From contig JBBSPV010000016.1 of assembly GCA_038258425.1 (NCBI GenBank), positions 7,470 to 71,469 on the forward strand: 64,000 nt of DNA. The letters are read 5' to 3'. A program made the position numbers and the translations under genes. A model generated the notes under the pieces. It had not been told where the DNA came from, did no database searches, and was given only the letters and a program-made list of their open reading frames with translations. This stretch comes from DATLGB01 sp038258425 (GTDB lineage Bacteria; Actinomycetota; Thermoleophilia; Solirubrobacterales; Solirubrobacteraceae). This document shows, one piece after another, positions 7,748 to 16,290 of the stretch. The stretch's first letter is position 1; every line of letters starts with the position of its first letter.

Positions 7748-10729
7748 ATGTCGCTGAGCCCCTCGCCGCCGAACCGATCGCCGTCTGATGGGGGCGCTGA
7801 GGCCGTGATCCGGCTGTGTGGGCAGTTCGAGGTGACGCTCGACCGGAGATGCGTCACGCCGTCGCTGCCGGGTCGCCAGGGCCGGCTCGTACTCGCCTAC
7901 CTGGCCGATAACCGGAGCCGACCCGTCACCCGGGATGAGCTGCTCGACCTGGTGTGGCCCTCAGAGCCGCCGGCCGACCCCGAGGCTGTCCTCGGGGCGC
8001 TGCTCTCGAAACTGCGACGAGCGCTCGGGCGGGGCATGCTCCAGGGCCGGCGCGAGCTGACCCTGGTGCTGCCCGCCGGGGCATCGATCGACTTGGAGCT
8101 CGCGGAGTCGGCGATCGGGCAAGCTGAGGCCGCGCTGGTCGCGGGCACCGTGGAGCTCGCTCTCGATCGCGCCCAGGCCGCGCGCCGGGTGCTGGCCGGA
8201 GGGTTCCTGCCCGGGTATGAGCATCCGTGGGTGCAGCAGCGACGGCGCGAGGTGGAGGAGCTCCGCCTGCGCGCGCTCGAAGGTGTCACCCGCGCCGGTC
8301 TCGCGGTCGCCGGTGGGCGGTTGGCGACGGCCGAGGTGGCCGCGCGCGAGTTGGTCGGCGCCGAGCCGATGCGCGAGCGCGGATATCGCCTCCTCATGGA
8401 GGTGCTCGCCGCCCGCGGAGACGCCGCAGCGGCGCTGCAGACCTATGAGCAGCTGCGGGTGCGGTTGCGAGACGAGCTCGGAGCCGCGCCGAGTGCGACG
8501 ATCCGCTCCATCCATCAGCGGCTCCTCTCGGGCGGCGACGAGCCCGAAGCGCCGGCGAGCGCGCGCGCCGATCGCTTCCCGAAGAGCCCGGCGGCTCCGG
8601 GCCCCACGCCACGCGCGCGGGCAGAGCGCCGGCACATCGTGGCGAGCAAGACCTCCGCGCCGCGCTTGCGGCCGGGCATCGTGGATCGCCCGGCGCTGGT
8701 CGACGGTCTTCGGGCCGCCGCCCATGCGCCCGTCGTCGTGCTCTCGGCGCCCGCCGGCTACGGCAAGACGACCCTGCTCGCGCAGTGGCAGCAGCGCGAC
8801 GAGCGGCCCTTCGCGTGGGTCTCCTTGGACTCCGGGGACGACGATCCGGTGACGCTGGTGGCGGCGATCGTCAGCGCGCTCGCGCCGGTGCTCGGCGTCG
8901 ACGAGGCGCTCGCGGAAGCGCTGGCGGTCCCCGACCCTGCTCTCGAGGACGTCGTCCTCCCTGCGCTCGTGAACCGCTGTGTCGCCGCCACAGGCGAACT
9001 CGTCCTCGTGCTCGACGATCTGCACCTCGTGACCGCCAGGCGCTCCTATGCCGTGATCGAATACCTCGTGCACTGGCTTCCGACCCACTGCCAGCTCGCG
9101 CTGGCGACGCGCGGCGAGCCGCCGCTTCCGCTCGCCCGGCTGCGCGCCCAGGGCCGGCTCGCCGAGCTCCGCGCCGGGGAGCTCGCGTTGCAGGCAGCCG
9201 AGGCAAAGGCGCTGCTCGCCGCCGCCGATGTGCGCCTGAGCAAGGATCAGCTCGCGCAGCTGGTGGGGCATACGGAAGGCTGGCCGGCGGCCGTGTACCT
9301 GGCCGCCATGGCGCGTCGCAACCGCCGGCACTCACGGGACTTCGTGGAGCGCTTCACGGGCACCGGCCGGGACATCGCCGACTTCATGGCCGAGGAGGTG
9401 CTCGCCTGCCAGCCTCATCACGTGACCGAGTTCCTGCTGCGCACCTCGGTCCTCGACGAGCTGACCGGATCATTGTGCGATGCCGTGACCGGCGACAGCG
9501 GCGCACAGGCCATGCTGCGCGAGTTGGAGCGGATCAACCTGTTCGTGGTCCCGCTCGACGAGGAGCGGGTGGCCTACCGCTATCACCACCTTCTCGCCGG
9601 GTACCTCAAGGCCGAGCTCACCCGCCGCGACCCGGAGCTTTTGAGAGAGCTCCACCGCCGCGCGTCGCGCTGGTATCGCGAGCACGGCCTCATCGACCGC
9701 GCGGTCACCCACGCCCAGGCCGCGCGCGACTTCGTGGAGGCGGCCGATCTGGTCGCGGCCGAGTGGCACGCGATGTCCGAGGGCGGGCACCTCGAGACCT
9801 TGCGGAGCTGGATCGCCGGCTTTGACGATGCGCAGATCGAAGGCCATCCCCCGCTCGCCGTGGCGGCGGCGTGGATCGTCGCGCTGGCCGGCGACGGAGA
9901 GCAGGCCCTCCGGTTCGCGGACGCTGCGCAGCACGGCACCTGGAATGGGCCGATGCCCGACGGGACGGCATCGCTCGAGTCCGCGCTCGGCATCCTCTTC
10001 AGCGCCTTCGGTCTGGGCGGCCTCTCCGGCATGCGTGCCGCGGCGCAGCGCGCCGCCGAGCTCGAGCGAGTCGGCAGTCGGTGGCGGCCGCTCGCCCTCT
10101 TCACCCTCGGGGTCTCGCAGACGTTGCAGGGCGACTTCGCGCAGGCCCGCGAAGGCCTCGGTGAGGCCGTTCGGCTCGCCGGCGCCGAGACCGCGACGGG
10201 AGCCGCGTCGCTCGCCTACCTGGCCGTGATCGCCGTCCAGGAAGGCGACGAGGACACCGCCTGGCGCCACGCCCAGCGGTCGCACACCACCGTGGAGCGG
10301 CCCGGCCTGCGCAACTTCCTGCCCAGTGTCTGTACTCACGGCGTGGTCGCCGAGCTCCTGAGCCGCCGCGGTGATCTGGCGGGAGCGGTCGTGGCGATCG
10401 GACGAGCGGAGGAGCTGCTCCCGCGGCTCTCCGGCGCGTACTGGTGGCAGAGGATCGAGTCGGGGATCCGGCTGGCGCCCGCGCTGGCCGCCGTAGGACG
10501 CCACGAGGAGGCGGTGCGACGACTCGACGAGGCCGAAACGCTCTTGACCGAGAGAGATGACACCGGCGTGCTGCCCCACTGGCACGAGGAGGCGGCCCGG
10601 AGAGTGCGTGGTCATCGACGTTCCAGCGGGGGGCGCTTCCGTGCCGGACGAGCAGACCCCGGCGCACCCCCGAACCCCGACGCGGCGTCGAGTCCGGCCG
10701 CGGTCGTCCCCCTCAGAGCCCGGCGATAG
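7748..10729 (+). CDS. BTAD/SARP-type regulator with MalT-like ATPase and TPR region
   Basis: I chose ATG 7748 because the longer frame from 7616 would overlap the divergent secreted-protein gene. The ~993-residue product starts with an OmpR-type winged helix (IRLCGQFEVTL ... RDELLDLVWP) and a bacterial transcriptional activation domain. An STAND-type ATPase like MalT follows, with Walker A APAGYGKTTLL (about 333) and Walker B LVLVLDDLHLV (about 418), then a long helical repeat region. MalT relatives usually end in a LuxR helix-turn-helix. Here the chain ends in ~40 low-complexity Arg/Pro residues, and no LuxR motif is seen in any frame to 11.2 kb. DNA binding therefore rests on the N-terminal domain. 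Confidence 0.85.
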   Translation: MSLSPSPPNRSPSDGGAEAVIRLCGQFEVTLDRRCVTPSLPGRQGRLVLAYLADNRSRPVTRDELLDLVWPSEPPADPEAVLGALLSKLRRALGRGMLQGRRELTLVLPAGASIDLELAESAIGQAEAALVAGTVELALDRAQAARRVLAGGFLPGYEHPWVQQRRREVEELRLRALEGVTRAGLAVAGGRLATAEVAARELVGAEPMRERGYRLLMEVLAARGDAAAALQTYEQLRVRLRDELGAAPSATIRSIHQRLLSGGDEPEAPASARADRFPKSPAAPGPTPRARAERRHIVASKTSAPRLRPGIVDRPALVDGLRAAAHAPVVVLSAPAGYGKTTLLAQWQQRDERPFAWVSLDSGDDDPVTLVAAIVSALAPVLGVDEALAEALAVPDPALEDVVLPALVNRCVAATGELVLVLDDLHLVTARRSYAVIEYLVHWLPTHCQLALATRGEPPLPLARLRAQGRLAELRAGELALQAAEAKALLAAADVRLSKDQLAQLVGHTEGWPAAVYLAAMARRNRRHSRDFVERFTGTGRDIADFMAEEVLACQPHHVTEFLLRTSVLDELTGSLCDAVTGDSGAQAMLRELERINLFVVPLDEERVAYRYHHLLAGYLKAELTRRDPELLRELHRRASRWYREHGLIDRAVTHAQAARDFVEAADLVAAEWHAMSEGGHLETLRSWIAGFDDAQIEGHPPLAVAAAWIVALAGDGEQALRFADAAQHGTWNGPMPDGTASLESALGILFSAFGLGGLSGMRAAAQRAAELERVGSRWRPLALFTLGVSQTLQGDFAQAREGLGEAVRLAGAETATGAASLAYLAVIAVQEGDEDTAWRHAQRSHTTVERPGLRNFLPSVCTHGVVAELLSRRGDLAGAVVAIGRAEELLPRLSGAYWWQRIESGIRLAPALAAVGRHEEAVRRLDEAETLLTERDDTGVLPHWHEEAARRVRGHRRSSGGRFRAGRADPGAPPNPDAASSPAAVVPLRARR

Positions 10730-10822
10730 GCCCGCTCGACCGGGCCAAGGGACGCTCTGCGTTTTGGGAAGCAGCGTTTCCCCATCCTTTTCGCAGGGTC
10801 GGCGATCGATCCTCTCCTTCCG

Positions 10823-11203
10823 TTGGTCGCCGCGAACACCCCGACCTGGCCTCAACCTCTCCCACGCCCGTCGGACCGGCGTCATCAGGGTGGCCGAAGC
10901 GAAGCTGGGGCTGCACGCTTGGCTCCCGTCGACGATCAGCGTCAGCGACTGGACGACCTGGTGCTCTCCACGCTGGGCAGGCTGGCAGGCCGCGTCCGCT
11001 CGCCCAGCACCGGCCTCATCCTCAGTGAGATCTGCGAGCCCCGCTCCGCCGCCGCGCGCTCACTGCACCAGAGCATCCTCGCCGCCCTCGAGCGGCTGCA
11101 TGCCGCAGGTCAGATCTCGTGCGTCTCACACCGAGGCACCCGTCGCTGGCAGGTGCTCGACGGCGACACCTCCACCGCGCCCCACCCCGATGCGATGGCG
11201 TAG
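10823..11203 (+). CDS. Possible small winged-helix protein
   Basis: The 126-residue frame has a credible C-terminal ~80 residues, LDDLVLSTLGRLAGRV ... SLHQSILAALERLHAAG, then a beta-wing-like QISCVSHRGTRRWQVLDG. This resembles a winged-helix domain. The first ~40 residues look like non-coding translation, so the real start may lie further in (for example the GTG in the DDLV segment). It ends 6 nt before the next gene. The 93 bp between the BTAD gene and this frame show nothing recognisable. If this ORF is not real, 10730-11209 is a gene-free stretch. Confidence 0.4.
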   Translation: MVAANTPTWPQPLPRPSDRRHQGGRSEAGAARLAPVDDQRQRLDDLVLSTLGRLAGRVRSPSTGLILSEICEPRSAAARSLHQSILAALERLHAAGQISCVSHRGTRRWQVLDGDTSTAPHPDAMA

Positions 11204-11209
11204 GGTCCG

Positions 11210-12175
11210 ATGAGCATGACCGAGCCTGCAACGGGGGAGCCGGTCCAGCTCACCGGCCCGGAGACCGAGCGCGTCCGCCGGCGGGTGCGGCTGATGGTCG
11301 ACATCACCTCGCGCGTGGGCGTCTACCGGGCCGGCCTGCAGCTCGCCGCGGCCCGCCTGGCGCCGGCGGAGGCGGCGATCGTGGCCGATCTGGAGCGCCA
11401 CGGGCTCGACGTGCCCCAGCTGCGTGAGGTGCTGTGCGGCGCCCACGTCCTCGTCGACGACCCCGACCTCTACGCCCGCTGGCGCTTTCCGAACACGCGC
11501 GAGCGGCTCTCCAGCCACCACAAGACGGTCGACAAGCGCCGCTACCCGGATCTCGGCCTCAAGGGCCCGCTGGTGCGCGAGAAGCTGCACGGGCGCACGG
11601 AGGCCGGGACCTGGGTGCAGCTCGAGAAGACGCCTGCGGCCATGGGGGACGGCTTCCACCCGCCCACGCTGACCGACCTCCGGCACCTGTGGGACTACGT
11701 CGTCTACCGGTTCACCAAGAGCAACGTCGGGCCGTGGGGGCTGTCGAAGCAGACCGAGCGCCGGCCGCTGTACCTCGCCCCGGCCCTCTCGGCGCAGGTG
11801 CCGCTCCCGGCGGCGGCCAAGGCGGAGCTCACGGGGGCGCTGGAACGGATCGAGGACGAGGACGACACGACGTCGGCCTCGCCGGACCTGGCCCGGCGTT
11901 TCCCGCCGCCCGATCGCAAGGACACCTTCGCCGAGCTCGTGTTCGTGCGGGGGTCGCGCAACGGGCGCGGTCTGTTCGGCGCCTCCGAGGTCTACGTGGC
12001 CGAGTCGCCCTCGCCGGCCGCGCGGGCGCTGCTGGAAGAGGTGCGCGCGGCGCAGCCCGGCTGGTCGTTGCCGCCGGCCGGGCACACGGCGCCCACCACC
12101 GTGCGGGCCGGCGATCGCGAGGTCCTCAGCGCCGTGCGCCGGGTGCCCCTGGCCGAGCAACAGGAGCGGACGTGA
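11210..12175 (+). CDS. Uncharacterised protein with W/Y-rich core
   Basis: I do not recognise this 321-residue protein. It has no signal peptide or membrane segment. A compact part at about residues 130-200 looks conserved in style: GTWVQLEKTPAAMGDGF, then LWDYVVYRFTKSNVGPWGL and SKQTERRPLYL, rich in Trp, Tyr, His and Lys. The N-terminal third is helical and the tail is acidic and Pro-rich. The next gene overlaps its stop by GTGA, so the two products probably act together. The SNVGPWG stretch faintly recalls dehydratase or processing-enzyme motifs, but I would not assign a function. Confidence 0.75.
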   Translation: MSMTEPATGEPVQLTGPETERVRRRVRLMVDITSRVGVYRAGLQLAAARLAPAEAAIVADLERHGLDVPQLREVLCGAHVLVDDPDLYARWRFPNTRERLSSHHKTVDKRRYPDLGLKGPLVREKLHGRTEAGTWVQLEKTPAAMGDGFHPPTLTDLRHLWDYVVYRFTKSNVGPWGLSKQTERRPLYLAPALSAQVPLPAAAKAELTGALERIEDEDDTTSASPDLARRFPPPDRKDTFAELVFVRGSRNGRGLFGASEVYVAESPSPAARALLEEVRAAQPGWSLPPAGHTAPTTVRAGDREVLSAVRRVPLAEQQERT

Positions 12176-12888
12176 CGCGGCCGGAGGCCCCGAAGACCGA
12201 CATCCCCCGCGGGCTCATCGACGCCGTGGCCGCGCTGGTGGCCACCGGCCCGGTGGCGCTCGGTGGCTACACGGCGGCGGAGATCGACGCCGTCAGCGGC
12301 ATCGTCCAGTTCCTCGAGCGCGAACCGGCGCCCGCGGCCGTGGCCGAGGCGGTGCGCTCGCTCGCCGCGCGCAGTCTCATCACCACCGAGGCGGGCTCGG
12401 ACGAGGTGCAGGTGCGCGGCGATCTCGGGATCGCACTCGCCTTCCAGCACCGGTCGCGGACCGTGCTCGACGCCCGCCTCACCGGGACCGAACCCGATCG
12501 CCCGTGGCGGTTCGTGCTCATGCCCCAGCCCGAGGACGTGACGCTGGAGATCCTCATCGACGCGCTCGGCATCCACTTCTACTCGCTGCGCACGAGCGAC
12601 GAGGCGCTCGCGCGCCTGTGGGACCGCCTGCCCGCGGGCGACCGCGGACCCAATGACGCTGACGCCGACGCCGTACTGGCCGGGAGCCCGCGGACCGCGC
12701 TGGTCAGCGTGAGCCGCTGGGACGACGCGGGCGACCGCGAGACCCACGACATCGTCCTCGCCTCAGACGCTGACCGCTGCCACGTCTTCCTCCGCACTCC
12801 CGACGACCCGGCCCGCCTGGCCGCCGCCGGCCTGGACGACGGCGAGTGGCGCGACCTGCTGATACGGCTGCTTGGACAACACGCGTAG
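12172..12888 (+). CDS. Uncharacterised protein coupled to 11210 gene
   Basis: GTG at 12172 overlaps the TGA of the preceding gene, which sets the start; the frame is open further upstream but is a shadow there. The 238-residue product has a helical N-terminal half (IDAVAALVATG ... AAVAEAVRSLAARSLITTE) that could be a small winged-helix region. A beta-rich C-terminal half (RPWRFVLMPQPEDVTLEIL) ends in a helical tail. No family is recognised. The pairing suggests a chaperone, immunity or partner role for the 321-residue protein, which is inference only. Confidence 0.75.
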   Translation: MTRPEAPKTDIPRGLIDAVAALVATGPVALGGYTAAEIDAVSGIVQFLEREPAPAAVAEAVRSLAARSLITTEAGSDEVQVRGDLGIALAFQHRSRTVLDARLTGTEPDRPWRFVLMPQPEDVTLEILIDALGIHFYSLRTSDEALARLWDRLPAGDRGPNDADADAVLAGSPRTALVSVSRWDDAGDRETHDIVLASDADRCHVFLRTPDDPARLAAAGLDDGEWRDLLIRLLGQHA

Positions 12889-12992
12889 ACGCAACCGTCA
12901 ACGGTCGCTCGGACAGTCCTATGCCTCGGCGGTCCAGAGGTGGCTGCTGCTCGGCGGCCCGTAGGGACGGCGAGCGTGTGTACAGTGTGTGT

Positions 12993-13229
12993 ATGGGTCG
13001 CGTCAACATCTATCTTCCCGACGATCTCGCGGCTCGTGCGCGCGCCGCGGGCGTGAACGTCTCGGCGCTGGCGCGGTCGGCACTCGAGTCCGAGCTCGCC
13101 GGCAGCGCGACGTCCGACTGGCTCACGCGGGCAGCTCAGCTGCCCGCTCTCGGCGTCGAGCACGAGCAGGTGCTGGATGCGGTCGCCGCTGCTCGCGAGG
13201 AGCTCGCGCGCGACGACGACCGTGTCTGA
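12993..13229 (+). CDS. Type II toxin-antitoxin antitoxin (RHH-like)
   Basis: This 78-residue protein opens with a beta strand MGRVNIYLPDDLAARA and a helix VNVSALARSALESEL, the ribbon-helix-helix plan of CcdA/VapB-type antitoxins. The disordered C-terminal tail would mask the toxin. The start is the ATG at 12993, not an upstream in-frame codon. Just before it, the TGTGTA-CAG-TGTGTGTA repeat is a plausible autoregulatory operator. The following PIN toxin gene overlaps its end by 8 nt. Confidence 0.85.
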   Translation: MGRVNIYLPDDLAARARAAGVNVSALARSALESELAGSATSDWLTRAAQLPALGVEHEQVLDAVAAAREELARDDDRV

Positions 13230-13623
13230 GCTTCTGGTCGTCGACGCGTCCGCGATCGTCGACCTTCTCGCCCCGACACGCTACGCGGCGCCGGTGCGCG
13301 ACCGCCTCGACGGCGGTGTGTGGCACGCCCCGGCACACCTCGACGCCGAGGTGCTCTCGGCACTCGGGCGCCTCGCGCGCGCCGAGCGACTGCAGGAAGC
13401 CGACGTGAAGGCGCGCCTGGAGCTTCTCGCTTCGATGCCCGTGGAGCGCCGCCCGCTGCCCTCCCTCCTGGCGGGCGCGTGGTCCCGGCGCGCAACCCTC
13501 CGGCTCGTCGACGCGCTCTACGTGGAGCTGGCCGAGCAACTCGAGGCGCCGCTGATCACGACCGATCAGCGTCTCGGGCGGACGAGCGCGATCGCCGAGA
13601 CCGTGAGCCCCGCGTCGGCCTGA
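13222..13623 (+). CDS. vapC: PIN-domain toxin, VapC family (second pair)
   Basis: GTG at 13222 lies inside the end of the antitoxin gene and gives a 133-residue PIN domain. VVDASAIVDLL holds the first Asp, LDAEVLSALGRL the Glu, and LVDALYVELAEQL with LITTDQRL the C-terminal acidic residues. The third position reads VDALY instead of the more usual DD or DALH pattern but keeps one Asp. It is expected to be an RNase toxin. It belongs to a different VapC subgroup from the 3259 toxin, so the two systems are not a recent duplication. Confidence 0.88.
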   Translation: MSELLVVDASAIVDLLAPTRYAAPVRDRLDGGVWHAPAHLDAEVLSALGRLARAERLQEADVKARLELLASMPVERRPLPSLLAGAWSRRATLRLVDALYVELAEQLEAPLITTDQRLGRTSAIAETVSPASA

Positions 13624-13635
13624 GCGACGCTCCGC

Positions 13636-13662
13636 GGTCACATCTGCGCGCGCTCGCGCGTC
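13636..13662 (+). promoter_or_regulatory. Candidate ECF41-type promoter for MFS-sigma operon
   Basis: GGTCACA (13636-13642), 16 bp, then CGTC (13659-13662) closely follows the ECF41 promoter pattern as I remember it (TGTCACA, then CGTC). It lies 34 bp upstream of the exporter ATG, leaving room for a short leader with GGAG. The ECF41/SigJ-like sigma gene is the second gene of the unit, so autoregulation is likely. Reading is by eye, with one mismatch in the -35 element. Confidence 0.5.
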
Positions 13663-13695
13663 ACCGAGTCAGACCACCGACTTCGGAGCTGACCG

Positions 13696-15195
13696 ATGAC
13701 CTCGAACCCGGAACCATCCTTTCTCGTCACGACCACCGGCAAGCTGACCCTCGCCCTGCTCTGCGCCATCGCGTTCCTGGACTTCGTCGACGCCTCGATC
13801 GTCAACGTCGCCCTGCCCGACATCCGCCGCGAGCTCGGGTTCTCCGTCTCGGCGCTGCAGTGGGTCCCCGCCGCCTACCTGCTCACCTACGGCGGGTTCA
13901 TGCTGCTCGGCGGCCGGGCGGCGGATCTGCTCGGGCGGCGGCCGGTGCTCGTCGCCGGGATCCTCACGATCGGCGTGTCGTCGCTGATCGGCGGCCTCGC
14001 CCAGAGCGAGGGCGTGCTGATCGGCGCCCGGCTCGCCCAGGGGCTGGGGGCGGCGATGACGCTGCCCGCTGCACTCTCGATCCTCACCACCTCCTACCGG
14101 GAGGGCCGGGACCGCAACACCGCGCTCGGGGCCTGGGGAGCCATGGGCGGGCTGGCCTCGGCGGCCGGCGTCCTGCTCGGCGGCCTGCTCACGGAGGGCC
14201 CGGGCTGGCGGTGGGTCATGTGGGTCAACCCGATCGCCTGCGTCCTCGTGCTCGCCGGCATCTACCGGTTGCTCGACGGCGATCGCCGGCGCGAGCGCGT
14301 CCGCGACGTCGACGCGCGTGGCGCGGTGCTCGTCACGGGCGGGATGCTGCTGCTCGTCTACACGCTGGTCGAGGCGCCGAGCGTCGGGTGGGGCGCGCTG
14401 CGGACGATCGCCGGGCTCGCCGGGGCGCTCGTGATCCTCGCCGCCTTCGTGGTCAACGAGCAGCGGGCCAGCCGACCCCTGGCGCCGCTCTCGATCTTTC
14501 GCATCAACGGCCTCGGGTACGCCGACGCGACGCAGATGGTCGCCGTCTCGGGCTTCATCTCGATGTTCTTCATCCTCACGCTCTACATGCAGGGCGTGCT
14601 CGGCTACACACCGATTCAGACCGGGCTCTCCTACCTGCCGCTGTGCGCCGGGTTCGTCGTCTCGGCCGGCGTCGCCTCGCAGCTGCTGACCCGGCTCGGC
14701 ACCCGGCCGTTGATCGTGGCCGGCGCCCTGATCTCCTCCGGCGCCATGTACTGGCTCTCGCGCATCCCCGTCGACGGGTCGTTCGCCGCCGACATCCTGC
14801 CCGGCACGCTGTTGATCTCCCTCGGGTTCGGTCCGGTGTTCGTCGCCGTCACCACCGCCGCCAACGCCGGGGTGCCGGCCGACCGAGCGGGGCTCGCGGC
14901 CTCGCTGCTGAACGCCTCGACCCAGCTCGGCGGTGCGCTGGGCCTCGCGATCCTGACCGCGATCGCGGCGGGCCGCACCAACGGCCTGCTGGCGAGCGGC
15001 TCGCCGATGCCCGACGCCCTGACCGGCGGCTTTCGCCAGGCGCTGCTGGTCGGCGCGATCCTCATCTTCGCCTCCGCGTTCGTGGGCCTGCGCGCGACGA
15101 ACACCCAGGGCGAGTCCGGCGCGGAGCCCGGACCCGGCCGGGACCGCGATGACGGTGAGCGGGTGGCGCCGGTCCCGGAGCCCGCGGGTGTCTGA
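13696..15195 (+). CDS. MFS drug exporter, DHA2 (EmrB/QacA) family
   Basis: The 499-residue protein has about 14 hydrophobic segments, the size and number typical of DHA2 proton antiporters. Family marks include FLDFVDASIVNVALPDIRREL in helix 1 (motif D1 region), GGRAADLLGRRPVL in loop 2-3 (motif A) and GWRWVMWVNP before helix 6. It probably exports a toxic or self-made hydrophobic compound. It lies 9 bp before the sigma factor gene and shares its candidate promoter, so export is tied to that stress regulator. The last ~25 residues are a charged cytoplasmic tail. Confidence 0.92.
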   Translation: MTSNPEPSFLVTTTGKLTLALLCAIAFLDFVDASIVNVALPDIRRELGFSVSALQWVPAAYLLTYGGFMLLGGRAADLLGRRPVLVAGILTIGVSSLIGGLAQSEGVLIGARLAQGLGAAMTLPAALSILTTSYREGRDRNTALGAWGAMGGLASAAGVLLGGLLTEGPGWRWVMWVNPIACVLVLAGIYRLLDGDRRRERVRDVDARGAVLVTGGMLLLVYTLVEAPSVGWGALRTIAGLAGALVILAAFVVNEQRASRPLAPLSIFRINGLGYADATQMVAVSGFISMFFILTLYMQGVLGYTPIQTGLSYLPLCAGFVVSAGVASQLLTRLGTRPLIVAGALISSGAMYWLSRIPVDGSFAADILPGTLLISLGFGPVFVAVTTAANAGVPADRAGLAASLLNASTQLGGALGLAILTAIAAGRTNGLLASGSPMPDALTGGFRQALLVGAILIFASAFVGLRATNTQGESGAEPGPGRDRDDGERVAPVPEPAGV

Positions 15196-15204
15196 GGCGT
15201 CGCG

Positions 15205-16089
15205 ATGAACGACCGAGCGGTCCCCGACGAGGCCTTCGAGCATCACCGGGCGCATCTGACGGGCGTCGCCTACCGCATGCTCGGCTCCCGCAGCGAGGCC
15301 GACGACGCCGTCCAGGAGGCGTGGCTGAGGCTCGCCAGGGCGGAGACGGCCGAGATCGGCAACCTGGGCGGCTGGCTCACGACCGTGGTCGCCCGCATCG
15401 CCCTCGACATGCTGCGCTCGCGCGCGTCGCGCCGCGAGGAGCCGCTGGACGCCCACGTGCCGGACCCGATCGTCACCCGGCCCGAAGGCAGCGATCCGGA
15501 GTACGAGGCGGTGATCGCCGATTCCGTCGGGCTCGCGCTCCTCGTCGTGCTGGAGACGCTGGAGCCGGCCGAGCGCCTCGCCTTCGTCCTGCACGACATG
15601 TTCGCCGTGCCGTTTCGCGACATCGCGCCGATCGTCGACCGTTCCCCGGACGCGGCGCGGCAGCTGGCCAGCCGCGGACGCCGCCGCGTGCGGGGGGCGG
15701 TGCCCGTCTCGGAGGTCGACGTGGGACGGCAGCGCGAGGTCGTCGACGCCTTCCTCGCCGCCGCGCGCGACGGCGACTTCGAGCGCCTGTGCGCCGTGCT
15801 CGACCCGGACATCGTCCTCCGGGCCGACGGGGGCTCCGGCCGCCGCGGTCTGACGAGGGCGGTGCGCGGGGCGCAGCGCGTCGCCTCCGAGGCGCTCGCC
15901 TTCGGCCGGCTGGCCCCGTCCGCGCGGCCGGCCCTGGTCAACGGTGCCGCCGGCCTGGTCAACGCCCCTGGGGGCAAGCCGTTCGCCGTCGCCTCGTTCA
16001 CGGTCCGGGACGGCCGGATCGTCGAGATCGACATCCTCGCCGACCCCGAGCGCATCGCGCGACTCGATCTCGGCTTCCTCGCCGAGTGA
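15205..16089 (+). CDS. ECF sigma factor, ECF41/SigJ-like, with SnoaL-like C-terminal domain
   Basis: The 294-residue protein has sigma region 2 (AYRMLGSRSEADDAVQEAWLR and WLTTVVARIALDMLRSR) and sigma region 4 (PAERLAFVLHDMFAVPF ... RSPDAARQLASRGRRRVR). A C-terminal NTF2/SnoaL-like domain of ~110 residues follows. In ECF41 proteins that extension controls activity in place of an anti-sigma factor. Counterparts of its conserved motifs are seen: VPDPIV in the linker, DGGSGR, and DPERIARL near the end. The gene is co-transcribed with the exporter. No carboxymuconolactone decarboxylase or oxidoreductase, the usual ECF41 neighbours, is next to it. Confidence 0.9.
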   Translation: MNDRAVPDEAFEHHRAHLTGVAYRMLGSRSEADDAVQEAWLRLARAETAEIGNLGGWLTTVVARIALDMLRSRASRREEPLDAHVPDPIVTRPEGSDPEYEAVIADSVGLALLVVLETLEPAERLAFVLHDMFAVPFRDIAPIVDRSPDAARQLASRGRRRVRGAVPVSEVDVGRQREVVDAFLAAARDGDFERLCAVLDPDIVLRADGGSGRRGLTRAVRGAQRVASEALAFGRLAPSARPALVNGAAGLVNAPGGKPFAVASFTVRDGRIVEIDILADPERIARLDLGFLAE

Positions 16090-16290
16090 GCCGCCACGAG
16101 GGGGCCGGTCGGCCGGTGCGCAGGTCCCAGGCTCAGCGCGGCCCGCCGCGCGTAGGTGCCGTCGAGCATCTTCGCGTGCGACGGTAGGCGCGCAGGAGAG
16201 GCCCGGCGGGCTCAGGCGGTCGGATTGCTTGCCCTCGGGACCGCCCGTAACATGGCGCGTCGCGTCAGACAGGTCAGGTCGCGAACGTTC

